In this document: piece after piece, positions 25,381-36,481 of the stretch
How the letters are laid out: the number at the start of each line of letters is the position of its first letter
Numbering within the stretch: position 1 is the first letter of the stretch
Source: Castanea sativa
Lineage: Eukaryota; Streptophyta; Magnoliopsida; Fagales; Fagaceae
Length of the DNA stretch: 64,000 nt
NCBI RefSeq assembly: GCF_040712315.1
Contig: NC_134017.1
Span: 56,046,636 to 56,110,635, forward strand
Reading direction: 5' to 3'
Notes under the pieces: model-generated
What the model saw: only the letters and a program-made list of their open reading frames with translations
What the model was told of the DNA's origin: nothing
Databases searched by the model: none
Program-made: the position numbers and the translations under genes

Positions 25381-26493
25381 TAAAGTTTTTTTTTTTAAGT
25401 GAGAAAAGCACTCACGTCTACGGACAGCTTGCTCGTGCGCAAGGGCTTTAGCAGACGGATCAGGGCCAAGTCCCCACCTGTGCAAGCGTCGAAGAGTCAC
25501 CAACGAGTGAAAATTCCTCTCGGGGTGTAGACGAGCCCTGTGGACGTGGTCACGGTGGAGCTTACTCAAAGAAGGATGTCTAATAGCTAAAAAAAAGAAG
25601 AGGAAAATTAAGGTTAGACCACTGTTTAAAGATAAAATATAACAAAAAAAATAAAAAAGAATGAAGGAAAAACATAAAATACCTTCTTGACGAAGGTTCC
25701 CTAATTCTCCAGTATAAGGGGCAAATACATCTCTACCAAGCTCGATAAGATGCCCCGCCCAGAAACCAGAGACAAAGAAAAATTCTGTCTTCCAGTTTCT
25801 GTCAGACAAAGGCAAAGACTTAATCAACCTATAGTCATTGCCCCTAGCTGTAAACTGATAAAAGCCTAGAGATTGACTTATCTTGGAGGGTTTATAACAG
25901 TACAGAAACTCGTCCACGGTGATAGGACGGTTCCCATCAAATACCTCCCTCCATAAGACTTGCATAGAGACAATAAGTCTCCACGCGTTGGGGTTAAACT
26001 GACAAACTCCTAAGCCCACCCTAGTGAGTAATTCCCTAGCGAAGACATTCAAAGGAAATCTAAGCCCCCCTAGCAAATAAGCTTCGTAAATACCTATCCC
26101 AAAACGGGGTTGGCAACACCATTCCCCTCGGATGGCTAACTTAGGATTCAAATTGTCTGGGATTTGGAACCAACTCCTAAGAGCATCTAACCTCTTCTCG
26201 TCCGTCTTAGAAAGGATTTCTATAGCACAACTATATACAGTTTCTTCTTCGTCCAAAGGGGAGGACGGGGGGACGCTCGTCGAGGTATCTGCCCCAGAGG
26301 CTGCCCTCGTCCGAATATTTTCTTGTAAGGTTTCGACAGGTACTCCAGGAACACCAGAGGTATATTCCTCTGTTGTGTGGCCACTACTGCTACTACTACT
26401 ACTACTATTGTTACTAGAAGTGCTATAACTAGAAGAATCATGGTACTCGTCTATGGCCTTGTTTACACTGTTGCTAGACGAACAGGTAGCCAT
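24282..26493 (-). pseudogene. Antisense spliced gene of Gypsy element 1 (Tat aORF)
   Basis: Four exons on the minus strand, convergent with gag-pol: 26493-25683, 25586-25416, 25327-24879 and 24796-24282. Introns are GT-AG and phases agree (1, 1, 0). Exon 1 has a Ser-rich N terminus, then a conserved globular part (R-S-W-F-Q-I-P, G-I-G-I-Y-E-A-Y-L-L-G-G-L-R-F-P, N-A-W-R-L-I). Exon 3 is Pro/Ser-rich and basic (K-R-K-S, S-R-R-G-K-K). Exon 4 is a coiled-coil-like acidic segment. This resembles the putative gypsy-type transposon protein family found as an extra antisense ORF in Tat elements; its biochemical role is unknown. The ATG at 26493 is preferred over the in-frame one at 26664, which touches the TATA box. 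One base is lost in exon 4 (near 24620) relative to element 2, so the end is out of frame. Confidence 0.8.
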
Positions 26494-26664
26494 TGCAGAC
26501 GTCCTAAAGCTTAAAAAGGAAAGCTTGAGAGTGAGAGTAAAGGGAATACCTGGCTCTAGAAGAAAGATACTAAGGACGCTGAGAATACTCCTAGACGAGG
26601 CGACGGACGAGAATGTCAAAACAGAAAATCTGAAAAAGTGAGAGGAGCACGAGAGGGAAACCAC

Positions 26665-26786
26665 TATTTATAGGTAGAAAAGTCTCGGTATTCACAACGA
26701 CGAGACCAATGAGAAAGCGACACGTGGCATCTGCCTCGAAGAGGTAAGTCGACGTGACCAACCACCTATGAAAGCGTGACACGTGG
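26665..26786 (-). promoter_or_regulatory. Promoter of the antisense gene, element 1
   Basis: Reading on the minus strand: CCACGTGTC at 26778-26786, a second one at 26719-26727, a CCAAT-type ATTGG near 26710, then TATAAATA at 26672-26665, about 170 bases before the ATG at 26493. CACGTGTC is a G-box/ABRE core. The same arrangement occurs in element 2. It lies just inside the 3' LTR, so it is separate from the LTR promoter. Confidence 0.7.
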
Positions 26787-26896
26787 TACGCTGTTTGAAA
26801 AACAAGTAAAATAAAAAATAAAAATAATAAATGTTCTTTGAAAACTCATCCAAAAGTCTGGTGATATAGTGCATGACCCCTGGACGAAGGGGCAAC

Positions 26897-27489
26897 TGAT
26901 GAGGAATGAGGAAAAAGTTACTTCAGACCGTCCATGGTCATCCACACCAGCAGCCGTCCAGAAGAAAGCACCAAGACGAGGCTAACGCCCATGGTTGTCT
27001 ATGGACGAAAACACACCCGCATCACTCGTCTTAGGAAAACGCCCATCCCCGTCCTGAAGGGATTCGTCCACAAGAGGACCCCTGAACGAGACTTTTACAC
27101 TTAGGAATTACTAAGTACATTTCACCACTCCGCAACATACGCATAACTTCCGGTGACCGTTGTATGAGACAATATAACTCCTAAACGGTTGTGGGAGTTA
27201 TCCTTGAACCCTCCAACCTCCTCAAATTCAGGGGAGGTTACAATTCCAATAACTATTCCTAGGACACTATATAAATACCTATTCTGACCAGAAAAAGGTA
27301 TGTTTTTACTTCTCCCAAAAAGTTGGAACTTCAAAAATATAGAGAGAAAAACTAACTTTGCCATCGGAGGGTTCTTGGCCAGCGACCCCGGTCACCTTTG
27401 ATTGCTTTTCTTTATTTTTCAGGCCATCGAAAGCAAGTGGTCTTTTCAAGTCCGAAACATCCAGCCTACTGATTTTCTTTGCATCATCA
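26897..27489 (+). repeat. 3' LTR of Gypsy element 1
   Basis: 593 bp, TGATGAGG to GCATCATCA, preceded by the purine-rich GACGAAGGGGCAAC. It lacks two bases (GA) present in the 5' LTR near 17870 and otherwise differs mostly by C/T or G/A changes. Confidence 0.95.
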
Positions 27490-27787
27490 AATAGATTTGT
27501 TCACTTTTTTTACAACACTCAAAACAAAAAAGTAGAAAAAAAAACCCATGAATTAAACTAAAATTAATATTTAAAACAAATATAGATAACAAATTTTTTT
27601 TAAAGATGAAAGTAGTTTTAACAAAAGCAATTGTTAAGGAAGTTTGAAATTTTGAAAATTTTGTTTTGTTTTGTTTTTTTTTTTGGAAGGAAACGTGGGA
27701 AGTAGATTTATAGTAATTTTTTTAAAACTTTGAAAGCTAATAGATATTTAAAAAAAAATTGTATTAATATTTATGTTTATCCAAAAA

Positions 27788-27944
27788 AAAATATTTTTTT
27801 TGAGAGAGTTTCAACCTACCATAAAAAAAATATTTTCTTGAGAGAGTTTTAATTTATGGCGTCCACTCCTAATGATAGCTATTTATTATCAGACCAAGAC
27901 ACCAATCGATTTTTAGTGTAGGCAATAATTAAACCCCAGATCTC
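27788..27944 (-). mobile_element. tRNA-derived SINE, minus strand
   Basis: Flanked by TTATCCAAAAA at 27777-27787 and 27945-27955. On the minus strand it contains AGAGATCTGGGG followed by a tail with GTCTTGGTCTGATAATAAA and a GTGGACGCCATA-type block, the same 3' module as the SINE at 54129. The T-rich left side is its A-tail; the tail region is partly duplicated (27797-27845). Copy B shows a single target at 46245-46258. The 5' end with the A box is missing, so it is truncated. Confidence 0.7.
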
Positions 27945-28119
27945 TTATCCAAAAACTATTTGAATGTATTTCAATGACTATGCCCATGATTTCCACAATT
28001 CTTTGTTGAAGGGTTTGGTAGTGGGTTTGTAATTGCACGTGGGATTCGAATTATTTTTGAGATTGTTTTGGAATTTTTTTTTTTATCTATCTCTATTTCT
28101 TAATGAATTTTATTTTTGA

Positions 28120-28458
28120 GAAAAAGTCGATGTTTATTATTAAAGAAGACTATTCAAATCAGCTTGAACTACAGATAAAAGGTTTGGGGTACATCCTCCA
28201 TCTAGATGGACATGGGAGAGGAAACTAGTGCTCTTCTTGCAAGAGAATGAGCAACTTGATTACAATGTCATCTAACATGAAGAATATTAAAACATGAAAA
28301 ATGTGAAGCAAAATTGAATATGTTGTTGACAATATGTCCAAAAGGCGCCAAAGAGTAGTTGCTGTTTTTCAAAACCTTGATTAAAATTTCTGAATCTCCT
28401 TCAATGACAATGTTATCAAAACCCAGCTCCAACGATAGTTCAATGGCCCTTCGTGCTA
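28120..28458 (-). pseudogene. LINE remnant: RNase H-like domain
   Basis: On the minus strand the sequence reads as an RNase H-like domain of a plant non-LTR element: R-A-I-E-L-S-L-E-L-G-F-D-N-I-V-I-E-G-D-S, then about 50 residues on H-V-R, C-N-Q-V-A-H-S-L-A-R-R-A. Stops break the frame after H-V-R and again near the end. It is absent from copy B, so it arrived in copy A after the duplication or was carried in with the adjoining block. No RT domain is present. Confidence 0.65.
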
Positions 28459-29285
28459 TGATTTTCAGACTCGGACCGTTTATTGAATCGTAAAAGGGAG
28501 AGGTTCAAGGTTTTTGAGATCGAACCGAGGTCGAACTGGGGTCGAACCGTGATGACGTCATAATTGATTTAATAATTATTTTAAATATATATAAAAATAT
28601 TAAATTAGTAAAAAATAAAAAATTAACTAAAATAGTCAAATTAAAAATATAAATCCATATTTTAACTATGTCTAATATATCCATCTTAAGCCTAAATATG
28701 AAATATCTATCTAATAATAATAATAACAACCATTTAAAAAAAAAAAAATTAAAAGCTTCAATTTGTACCCAAGTGGACAAAAGAATATGATATGATGTAT
28801 CATCATATCACGTGGAGCTTAAGGCTTTGTAAGAAATAAAGGCTCATATTGTATTTCCACTTTCCAATGCTCAAGTGACCAGTTGTCTAGCTCACATTCA
28901 CAAACTTAACAAAGCACTAGAAACAAAAGTGAATGAATTTAAAGAAAGAGCTAAAAAAGCAATACAAACAAAAGCAGAAGAAAGAAAGAATTGTTATGTT
29001 ATATTCACAATATTTTGTGCAATATTTTCACAAGAATCACATCAAAATTTTATGTGGAAAGTTGTTATTAGTTCTAATTTGAACCCTCCACTGAAATTAT
29101 TTTTTTACTCATCAATATTAGCTAATAACAATCTATTACTTAAAATTTATTGTGAAAATATTGTGATAATATTTTTTAATTGCATTTCTTAAAATTAAAT
29201 ACCACCCGTTTCAATCCAAAAAAATATACCACACGATTACATAAAAAAAAAAAAAAAAAACTAAGGGATAAGGATGAAGGACCAC

Positions 29286-29493
29286 AACCCAGGGGGTTGG
29301 CTGAGTTGGTAGAGCTCTCAGTCTCAAAGTGCTTGTACTGGGCTCGACTGGGTGTGCTCCCTAGTTCGAGTCTTGCTACCTGCACTTTGAAAAGAATTTC
29401 CGTTTCCCCTTCGTAGGGCTCTCCCGGCACGAACAGTGATTAGTCTCTGGTTGAAAGCCTTGAGGATACACTGTGGGCAACCAAAAAAAAAAA
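29286..29493 (+). mobile_element. tRNA-derived SINE with 16-bp target duplication
   Basis: Flanked by AAGGATGAAGGACCAC at 29270-29285 and 29494-29509. Contains an A box (TGGCTGAGTTGG, near 29297-29308) and a B box (AGTTCGAGTC, near 29362), correctly spaced for an internal RNA polymerase III promoter, and ends in a run of A. About 208 bp. The tRNA-like head is not a functional tRNA gene because it does not fold into a complete cloverleaf end. Confidence 0.85.
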
Positions 29494-29689
29494 AAGGATG
29501 AAGGACCACCACACATTTTATACGGACCCAATTTAATGAATTTATTACTCATTGACTCAAGTCTCCCCCTCACATTTACTTCACACTCGCAGTTATCACG
29601 TTCACATTTGCCCGTCAGAGAAAAGAGAAGAGAAACTGAGAGACAGAGAGAAAGGAGAAACACTGCTCAGCACAGATAAAAGGCGCGCC

Positions 29690-29793
29690 GGTCGGTGGAG
29701 ATCGAGGTCGCCGTTCACCATGCAACACTGCCTCGTCCGCCGCTCCACCGCCGCTTGTCCTCCTCCCACCACCAGACTGGGTCAGATCGGCTT
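29690..29793 (+). other. GC-rich gene-like fragment
   Basis: In otherwise AT-rich DNA, GC-rich sequence with a leader-like CT/GA-rich stretch leads into an ATG at 29719 and about 22 codons rich in Arg, Pro and Thr, then a possible GT donor (29786) before a long T run. It resembles a captured first exon of a plant gene. I do not recognise the product, and no second exon follows. Confidence 0.3.
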
Positions 29794-30725
29794 GTTCTTT
29801 TTTTTTTTTTTTTTTTTTTTTTTGTTTCTTTTTCATATTTGCTTGTTTTGATTCAACTTTATTGTAAGGATTGGATTTTGTTTTGTGTTTTGTGTTTGGA
29901 TTATGTGAATGTGAGACGTTTTTTGAGACTGAAGCAAAGAGACTGAAATAAAGTCAGATCAGACGTTTTTTGATTTCTTCTTAGTTTTATTCAAATTCTT
30001 TACCAGTGAATTTTTTTTTTTCCGACCAAAAGTTGTAAATGTTCCGGTATGTCTAAGGCTTTAATTTTTTTTTTTTAAAAGGGGTCTGTGAGAACCGTTC
30101 ACGAACCGTGAGGTCCGACCGAGGTTCGGACGGTTTCTTGATTTTTTCCCATAGAGAGGTTCTTGAAGCTTAAAGAACCGCAAAAATGAACGGTTCGAGG
30201 TTTTTTCGGTCGGATCGTACGGTCCGGTCCGGGTTTCAAAACCATTTGTGCTTACCGGCTCCACTCCATTTCTTATTATTATAGGAATGATGATAATATT
30301 TAGTCCATTAGCTAAATTGATAAATAACTTTTCTTATCTTCTAAATAGTAATAGAAACTGTATTAACCAACGAATTATATAGTTAAATTTAATTTCTCTT
30401 AAAAAAACACTAACATTTTTTTATGCATTCGTTAACACTTTAAATTTATAAAATTTATTCAATAAAGTAGAGATTGTACATTTCAAAGCTCTGAATTTCT
30501 GATTCTTCATTTGCCCGTCGAGTTGGTAATAAAAACCTGAAAGTCAAAATGACGCCGCAATGACAAATATTTCATCTAGTAGGAGTAATTTATTAGATTA
30601 AAATAATAATAATAATAATTATTTTTTGGATAAAATAATAATTATTAGTTATTTCATTATTTTAGGGAATTACGTTGCATATATCTTTAAGTTAAGATAT
30701 GGATTAGTAGGAGTAGGAAGTTTTA

Positions 30726-31993
30726 GGGATTGTTTGGATTTTGATGTTTTCATCACTCATCACTCAAAAATTGTGGGACTCATGAAGATGCAGCTTGTTT
30801 GAATTTGTTTTCAAGTTTTGTCTCCATCGCTTAATTCTCATATTTTTGAGTAATGAGTTACAAAAACTGAAAACAAGTTTTGGGTGTTTTTGAGCTATGG
30901 AAATTGAGTTACGATAATATTTTTGTAAATACACATATAAGGAACCCACGACCAGAGCATTATCACCACAAGCGCTACTTTTCACTCACCCAACCAATGG
31001 CTCCTTCTTAGTCTTCACACCACAAATCAACCTACACAATAATATCCCACATCCAACCTCAGAGCTCCTCACACAAACCCTCAGATAGCCATGCCTATTG
31101 AGTAGCCCCACCTCAGCCAACTCGTGCCGGCCTGAGCTCATACCGGCGAACACGACGCCACTGCACCGATCTTGCAAGCAAACCCATAGCATTTTTAACT
31201 AAACAATGGTAATCTTTAATTACAGATTTTTTAATCTTTTAAATCCCAGAAAACCCAGATTTAGCACCGAACATAAATTAACAAAACCCACTAAAATTAA
31301 ACCTAGAAATCTAAACATATGAAGTTAGATCCACTTGAATTCAATCAAGATCAACTCAAAATTTAACATCAAAATCCATAATCCCCTTAAGGAAATCCAA
31401 AATCCATACAAATCACTAATAATAAAAAGAAAAAAGGAAATTATGTGACAGAGCTCTTTAGGTGGACTTAAGTTCTATTTCCTTTCTTTTTCTTCTGGTC
31501 AGAGCTCTTTTCCATGATGAGTGATCGGCGCTGATGGGTCACGATGGAGGAGATCAGCGCCGCTGCTACACGTCGGAGGAGATCTTGCAAGCTGGGTGAC
31601 GATGGGCACGAGGTACGCCCACTGGGTGACAGTGGAGATTGGCGCTACAGGCAAGAACTTGGATTTCCTTTGTTGGGTTTGTCAAGGGTTTTGGGAGAAT
31701 GTGTGGGCTGAAGGGGAAAAATAAGTGAAAATGGCTTTCCTCCTAATGTGTTACGCGGATAGGCTAACCGTGAGCCTGACATGGTGCTCAGGCAGTGGGT
31801 CCCACAAAAAGTAAAATTTTTTGAGTTATCAGAAGTTGGAAACAAGGGCTAAACATGCCACCTTGGAAAGTTGGGGTATTTTTAGTGATAAGTGGTGAGT
31901 TATTGAGTGATGAGTGATGGTTATTGAGTGATGAGTGATGGGTATTGAGTAATAAGTGATGAGTGAGGGGATAGTCTACATCCAAGCAAGGCC
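30726..31993. mobile_element. PIF/Harbinger-like nonautonomous element
   Basis: Left end GGGATTGTTTGGATTTTGA, right end (reverse complement) GGCCTTGCTTGGATGTAGA, flanked by TTA at 30723-30725 and 31994-31996. TTA targets and GG..TTGTTTGGAT termini are characteristic of PIF/Harbinger. Subterminal arrays of GAGTGATGAGTGATGG occur at the right end with their complement at the left. Copy B has one TTA at the matching place (near 47704). No transposase is encoded. Confidence 0.75.
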
Positions 31994-32351
31994 TTAGTAT
32001 TTGGGTTGTATTTGAACCATATTATTATACCATTATAAATGTGTTATTTTTTTTATCACTTTAAGGGGTTTCCTAGTTGTGGACGGAATCTAAACATAAA
32101 TCATAATAACTTCAAAGTTTTTAAACTAATGGCATAAAAATGTAAAATAAAACCCCAAATTGTAAACCTCTGTCAATAAATAGACTCATTGAATTGGGTT
32201 TGACTTACTTCTAATACTTTTTAAAAAGGAATCTTCTTTTGTTTTAATGAGAGACTGTCACATCACCTACTAACTAAATAAAATGTGGGGATTAAAACCC
32301 ACAAGTACTGAAAATAAGCCAAATCCTATTGCATCTCCTACGCGTGTGCCT

Positions 32352-32595
32352 TTTAATTTCCTCCAATATTTCACATGAACAATTATATAGAAAATAGATT
32401 AATATTCTTATTTTTCTTCAATAGTTGAGGTGGATGAACTCGAACTCTAGATGGTGCCTATTGAGCTACAAGGTGCTTTGATCATATGAAAGGGGTATTC
32501 AAAGTATTTTGTTTGTTATGAGTGATGAAATTCATAATAAAAATATTTTTTTATGAGTGATGAAATTCATAATAAATGTATATATGCATGTGTAA
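32352..32595 (+). repeat. Dispersed repeat, copy 1 of 3
   Basis: Shares the blocks TTTAATTTCCTCCAATATTTCAC, AATAGTTGAGG, and GAGTGATGAAATTCATAATAAA with 52433-52625 and 56038-56250. No coding content and no clear ends. Confidence 0.75.
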
Positions 32596-35481
32596 CATGC
32601 AAATATAATTTTATTCGTGAATTATTAAAAAACTAAGAACTTATGGGTGAAATTAAGGGAACTTGGGTGAAACTCCCAATTGTGTCTCTAAAAATGCTCT
32701 TGAGACTGGGTGAAACACCTTTGAAATATCAACATAAAAATTACATCTCAGTATTAATTTAGAGGAGGATTCTAATTAAGGTGTTTTACCTATAATTCTT
32801 ATACATTACATGTTGTTACATTTCTCAGTATCAAAAAATTCCTATAAATTCTTATTACAAATAGTTGTTACATTTCTCAGTAACAAGAGTTACTATATAT
32901 ACCAATAAAAAGAAAAAAAAAAAGAGTTACTATATATACTAGTATATACCCAGTTGTGGATTTTTTGGAAAAGTATTCAGGGAATTTTAACTTAATTTTG
33001 AGTTAAAATATGATATTTTGTAACCAATAAAAATTTATATGGATACAACATTAATTAAATGAATTGATGGATCATAGAACAACAAGAATTATTTCTTCCA
33101 TATGTGACTTTGTGAATTGTTTGCACACGTTACAAATCCATCTAAAAAAAAAAAAAACAAAAAAAGAAAGAGAGAAAGATGAGTGTAGTTGGTAATCTAG
33201 CTCAACAATATTGCTAGATTGAAACAAAACACTTCGGATCGAATCTCTAGCTTGTTGTCTTCTTTTTAGAATTGAAATATATACACAGTTGCAACAGTTC
33301 ATCACAATTATTCTTCCTAATCTTCCTGGGTCTGTTTGCTCAAAAAAAAAAAAAAACCCAGAATTTTATATATAAAAAAACAAATTTTCCTTCTTTTTTC
33401 TTATGAAATCCAAAACAATATATAAGTCAAATTAAAGAACAAAATTAAATTTTTATTAGAATTCAGTCAACAATAGTAGATGAAGATATATAAATTTTTA
33501 ATGCCAATTACTCCATCAATCAATCTAATCACTCTATAGCTATGATAATCTTTTTCAAAATGCATCTTATTCCTGTCATTTTTATTTGCAATGAGGCTCT
33601 TTTTTTTGTTTTTTTGTGTGTGTGGGTTTAGTGGCATAATTTTTCATTTGTCCCAAATTGAAGTACTTTGGTTTCCTAGCCTTTTGGTATGACATTGTTG
33701 AGTCCATGTGCAACTCATTTTACACGTTGCAATGTTTAAAAATGAAACAAATCATTATCCAAAAAACCTAGTGGTTGCAGTTCTGTATTTTTAAATTTTA
33801 TTATAAAAAAAACAGAGATAGGAGAAGAAGCAATACAAATTACTAATATCTTTTGGGAAAGTAATTTGAGTAGATCCATTTACAAAATGCACAAAATCAA
33901 CCAATGGTGATACTGCATCTTTTAAACACAACAAATTAATATTTCATGTAGGTTCCACCTTCCAAATTCCTATTAGCTCAAAGAGACTTAAGGTGCAATC
34001 CTTGCCAAAACTATAAATCAATTGATGTTTTGGTCTAAATGTAAAAACAATTCATCATGAACAAATCTATATATACTATAAGACCGACTAACAGTTGACT
34101 TCCTTAGGTTGTGCCACATTAGCTTTAGAGCCTCCACAATGTTCCACATCACTAGTTTTTATTTATTTAATTATGTATAACTTTTAAGAAAAAAGAACCC
34201 AACTCTTCCCTTTTCACGTTTTAACGATCTGCCTTTGCCTCCGTCCCTTTTTCACAGCCTTCACCTCCCACCTCTCTATCCCTCATGCGGTGCCTTCACC
34301 ACTCGCCTCTACCTCCCTGTCAGCCCCCTCAAAGCCAAACACTATACTCATGGCAAACTCAAACACAAAATTCACCTTCTGACATCTCCTTACAATATCA
34401 CCCATTCTTTCCATTTTGTGTCGGCAAATTTTTGAGGTAATTTTTTTAAAAAGAAAATTTATGTTGCACATGAGAATTGAGGTTTGTTTTCTCTTTAGCT
34501 TTTCTATTATTGGTTCGATAGTGAATAAATCAGAACTCTTTTGATTAGTAACAATTATTACTATTTAAAATTTTTCATCAATTATTGATACAAAATGAAT
34601 CACTAGATGCAATGAATTTGATGTTGGTTTGGTGGCTAATATTTATTTAAAATTTTTCATCAATTATAGAATAGATTTTATGTATATCCTTACGTGCTCT
34701 CTAATTGTTCTTATGCCGGTTTGGTGGCTAATATTCGTGGTTATCAAGGAAAGGTGATTGGGGGTGCATGTAGTTTGAAGATGATTGTTATTGAGTACAT
34801 ATGCATTCTGTTAAGTTTGCATAGGATGTTAGTGTTTAAGCTTTGCTTTGGAGTGTCACATGGCTAAACTTATGAGAATCTTGCGCATGGGTCAGGCACC
34901 TTTCAAATGTGCAATTTATTAGTAATCTCTTGGTAGAGCCTAACTATCTTATGCAACATCTGCAACTTAATCACAGTTGTGTGTTTATTGTGGTGTCTAA
35001 GGTTGAAAATAGGGAGACTATACAATTAGCAAATTATGCTAAAAATCCAATCCAAAGACTGATGAAAGTTTTAAAATTTTCGATAAACACTTGAATTGAA
35101 ACTGTAGATCCCGTGCGAAATAGCCATCAGTAGAGGCTACTACACAAGGTTTTTGTTTTTTAGGCGTTTTCATTTGTTTTGACTTTAATATTGTGAATTT
35201 CATTTGGGTTCATGTGGTTTAGGAGATTAAAATCCTAGAAATTGAAATTTAATAGTTTATTGATTATTTGGGGACTGGAATCCTAATTTTTATTTAAATT
35301 TTTGTTTAATTGATATTTTACATTTAGTAATTGAATGTTCTATATCAAGGATAGGGTTTTTGAGATTGTAATCCTAATGTGCAACATTCATTCTTTGTGA
35401 TGAGAGTTAGACACTAATGTGCAATATTCTTTCTTTGTGATGAGAGTTTGATATCTATTTGCTTTATTTCTAATTACTTTA

Positions 35482-36093
35482 TGATGATGTAAAGAAAATC
35501 AGTAGGTTGGATGCTTCGGACTTGAAAGGACCACTCGCTCTCTCAATGGCCTGAAAAAGGAAGAGAAGCTATCAAAGGTGACCGTAGCTGCCGGCCAAGA
35601 ACCCTCCGATGGCGAAGTTAGTTTTCTTTCTACCTTTTTGGAATTCCAATTTTTTGGGAGAAGTAAAAACGTACATTTTACTGGTCTGAATGGGTGTTTA
35701 TATAGTGTCCTGGGACAGTTATTGAAACTGTAACCTCCCCTGGATTTGAGGAGATCGGGGGGTTCTTGGATAACTCCCATAACCATTTAGGAGTTATATT
35801 TTCTCATACAACGGTCACTGGAAGTTATGCGTATATTACGGAGTGGTGAAATGTATTTAGTAACTCCCAAGTGTAAATTTCTTGTCCAGGGGTCCTCGTG
35901 TGGACGAATCCCTTCAGGACGGGGATGGGTGCCTTCCTTGGACGAGTGATGTGGGTTTGTCTTTGTCCATGGACGGCCATGGCGTTAGCATCGTCTTGGT
36001 GCTTTCTTCTGAACGGCTGCTGGTGTGCTTTCTTTTGGACGGCTGCTGGTGTGAATGACCGTGGACGATTTGGAGTATCTTCATTCCTCATCA
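35482..36093 (-). repeat. 3' LTR of Gypsy element 2
   Basis: 612 bp; in element orientation it starts TGATGAGG and ends with CATCATCA. The adjoining internal bases (GAGGGGCAAC in element orientation) are the polypurine tract. Confidence 0.95.
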
Positions 36094-36188
36094 GTTGCCC
36101 CTCGTCCATGGGTCATGCAGTATATCTCTAGACTTTAGGACGAGCTTTTCAAAAACATTTATTACTTTTACCCTTTTTTTTTGGCGCA

Positions 36189-36310
36189 CCACGTGTCATA
36201 TTTTCATAGGTGGTTGGCCACGTCGACTTATCTCTTTGAGGCAGACGCCATGTGTCACTTTCCCATTGGTCTCGTCGTTGTGAACACCGAGACTTTTCTA
36301 CCTATAAATA
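36189..36310 (+). promoter_or_regulatory. Promoter of the antisense gene, element 2
   Basis: CCACGTGTC at 36189-36197, a decayed second box CCATGTGTC near 36248 (C to T against element 1), ATTGG near 36266 and TATAAATA at 36303-36310. The ATG follows at 36482. Order and spacing match element 1. Confidence 0.7.
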
Positions 36311-36481
36311 GTGGTTTCCCTCTCGTGCCCCTCTCACTTTTTCAGATTTTCTGTTTTGACATTCTCGTCCGTCGCCTCGTTTAGGAGTACTCTCAGCGTC
36401 CTTAGTGTCTTCCTTCTAGAGCCAGGTATTCCCTTTACTCCAACTCTCAAGCTTTCCTTTTTAAGTATTAGGACGTCCTCA

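Larger units (their letters stand above)
17333..27489 (+). mobile_element. Gypsy element 1 (Tat-like), full length, 10.2 kb
   Basis: A complete Ty3/Gypsy LTR retrotransposon: 5' LTR, primer site, gag-pol, spacer, antisense gene, 3' LTR. Perfect 5-bp target duplications AATAG lie at 17328-17332 and 27490-27494. Copy B of the segmental duplication keeps the empty site (AATGG at 45961). A second, archaeal-type RNase H domain, no chromodomain, and an extra ORF after integrase on the opposite strand place it in the Tat lineage. By hand I count about 23 differences between its LTRs over about 593 aligned bases (about 4%), nearly all transitions. The coding frame carries 13 nonsense codons and a frameshift, so it is dead. 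Confidence 0.95.
28459..30244. mobile_element. Nonautonomous TIR element, composite
   Basis: Ends pair as TGATTTTCAGACTCGGACCG (left) against the reverse complement of the right end, TGGTTTTGAAACCCGGACCG, 16 of 20 bases. The subterminal regions are rich in AACCG/CGGTTCG words on both sides. The flanking 9-mers TTCGTGCTA and TTTGTGCTT match at 7 of 9, which would fit a Mutator-like target duplication, but the left one lies in LINE sequence and the right one in host sequence, so this may be chance. Inside are AT-rich DNA, a SINE (29286-29493) and a GC-rich gene-like segment (about 29530-29790). No transposase is seen. Confidence 0.5.
14995..32090 (+). repeat. Tandem segmental duplication, copy A
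   Basis: Unique blocks of this interval recur in the same order at 32940-47790. Examples: AATTGTGGATTTTTCGG at 15025 against AGTTGTGGATTTTTTGG at 32950; the blocks at 15290-15440 and 33180-33330; 16140-16370 and 33670-33890; 17099-17332 and 33897-34065; 27495-27780 and 45965-46250; 30250-30720 and 47245-47700. After removing insertions the shared unit is roughly 2.7 kb. Neither host gene is inside. About 530 bases (15590-16120) have no counterpart in copy B, which has about 165 unrelated bases there. Confidence 0.85.

Noticed and set aside
26493..26664. Upstream in-frame ATG at 26664 as start of the antisense gene
   Set aside because: It abuts the TATAAATA box, so it would lie upstream of the expected transcript start; the element 2 extension is equally unsupported.
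29286..29380. tRNA gene
   Set aside because: Pol III boxes are present, but the sequence continues into a SINE body with A tail and a 16-bp target duplication.
28450..30253. Confident 9-bp Mutator target duplication
   Set aside because: The 7 of 9 match joins LINE sequence on the left with host sequence on the right, so it cannot be a simple duplication of one site.
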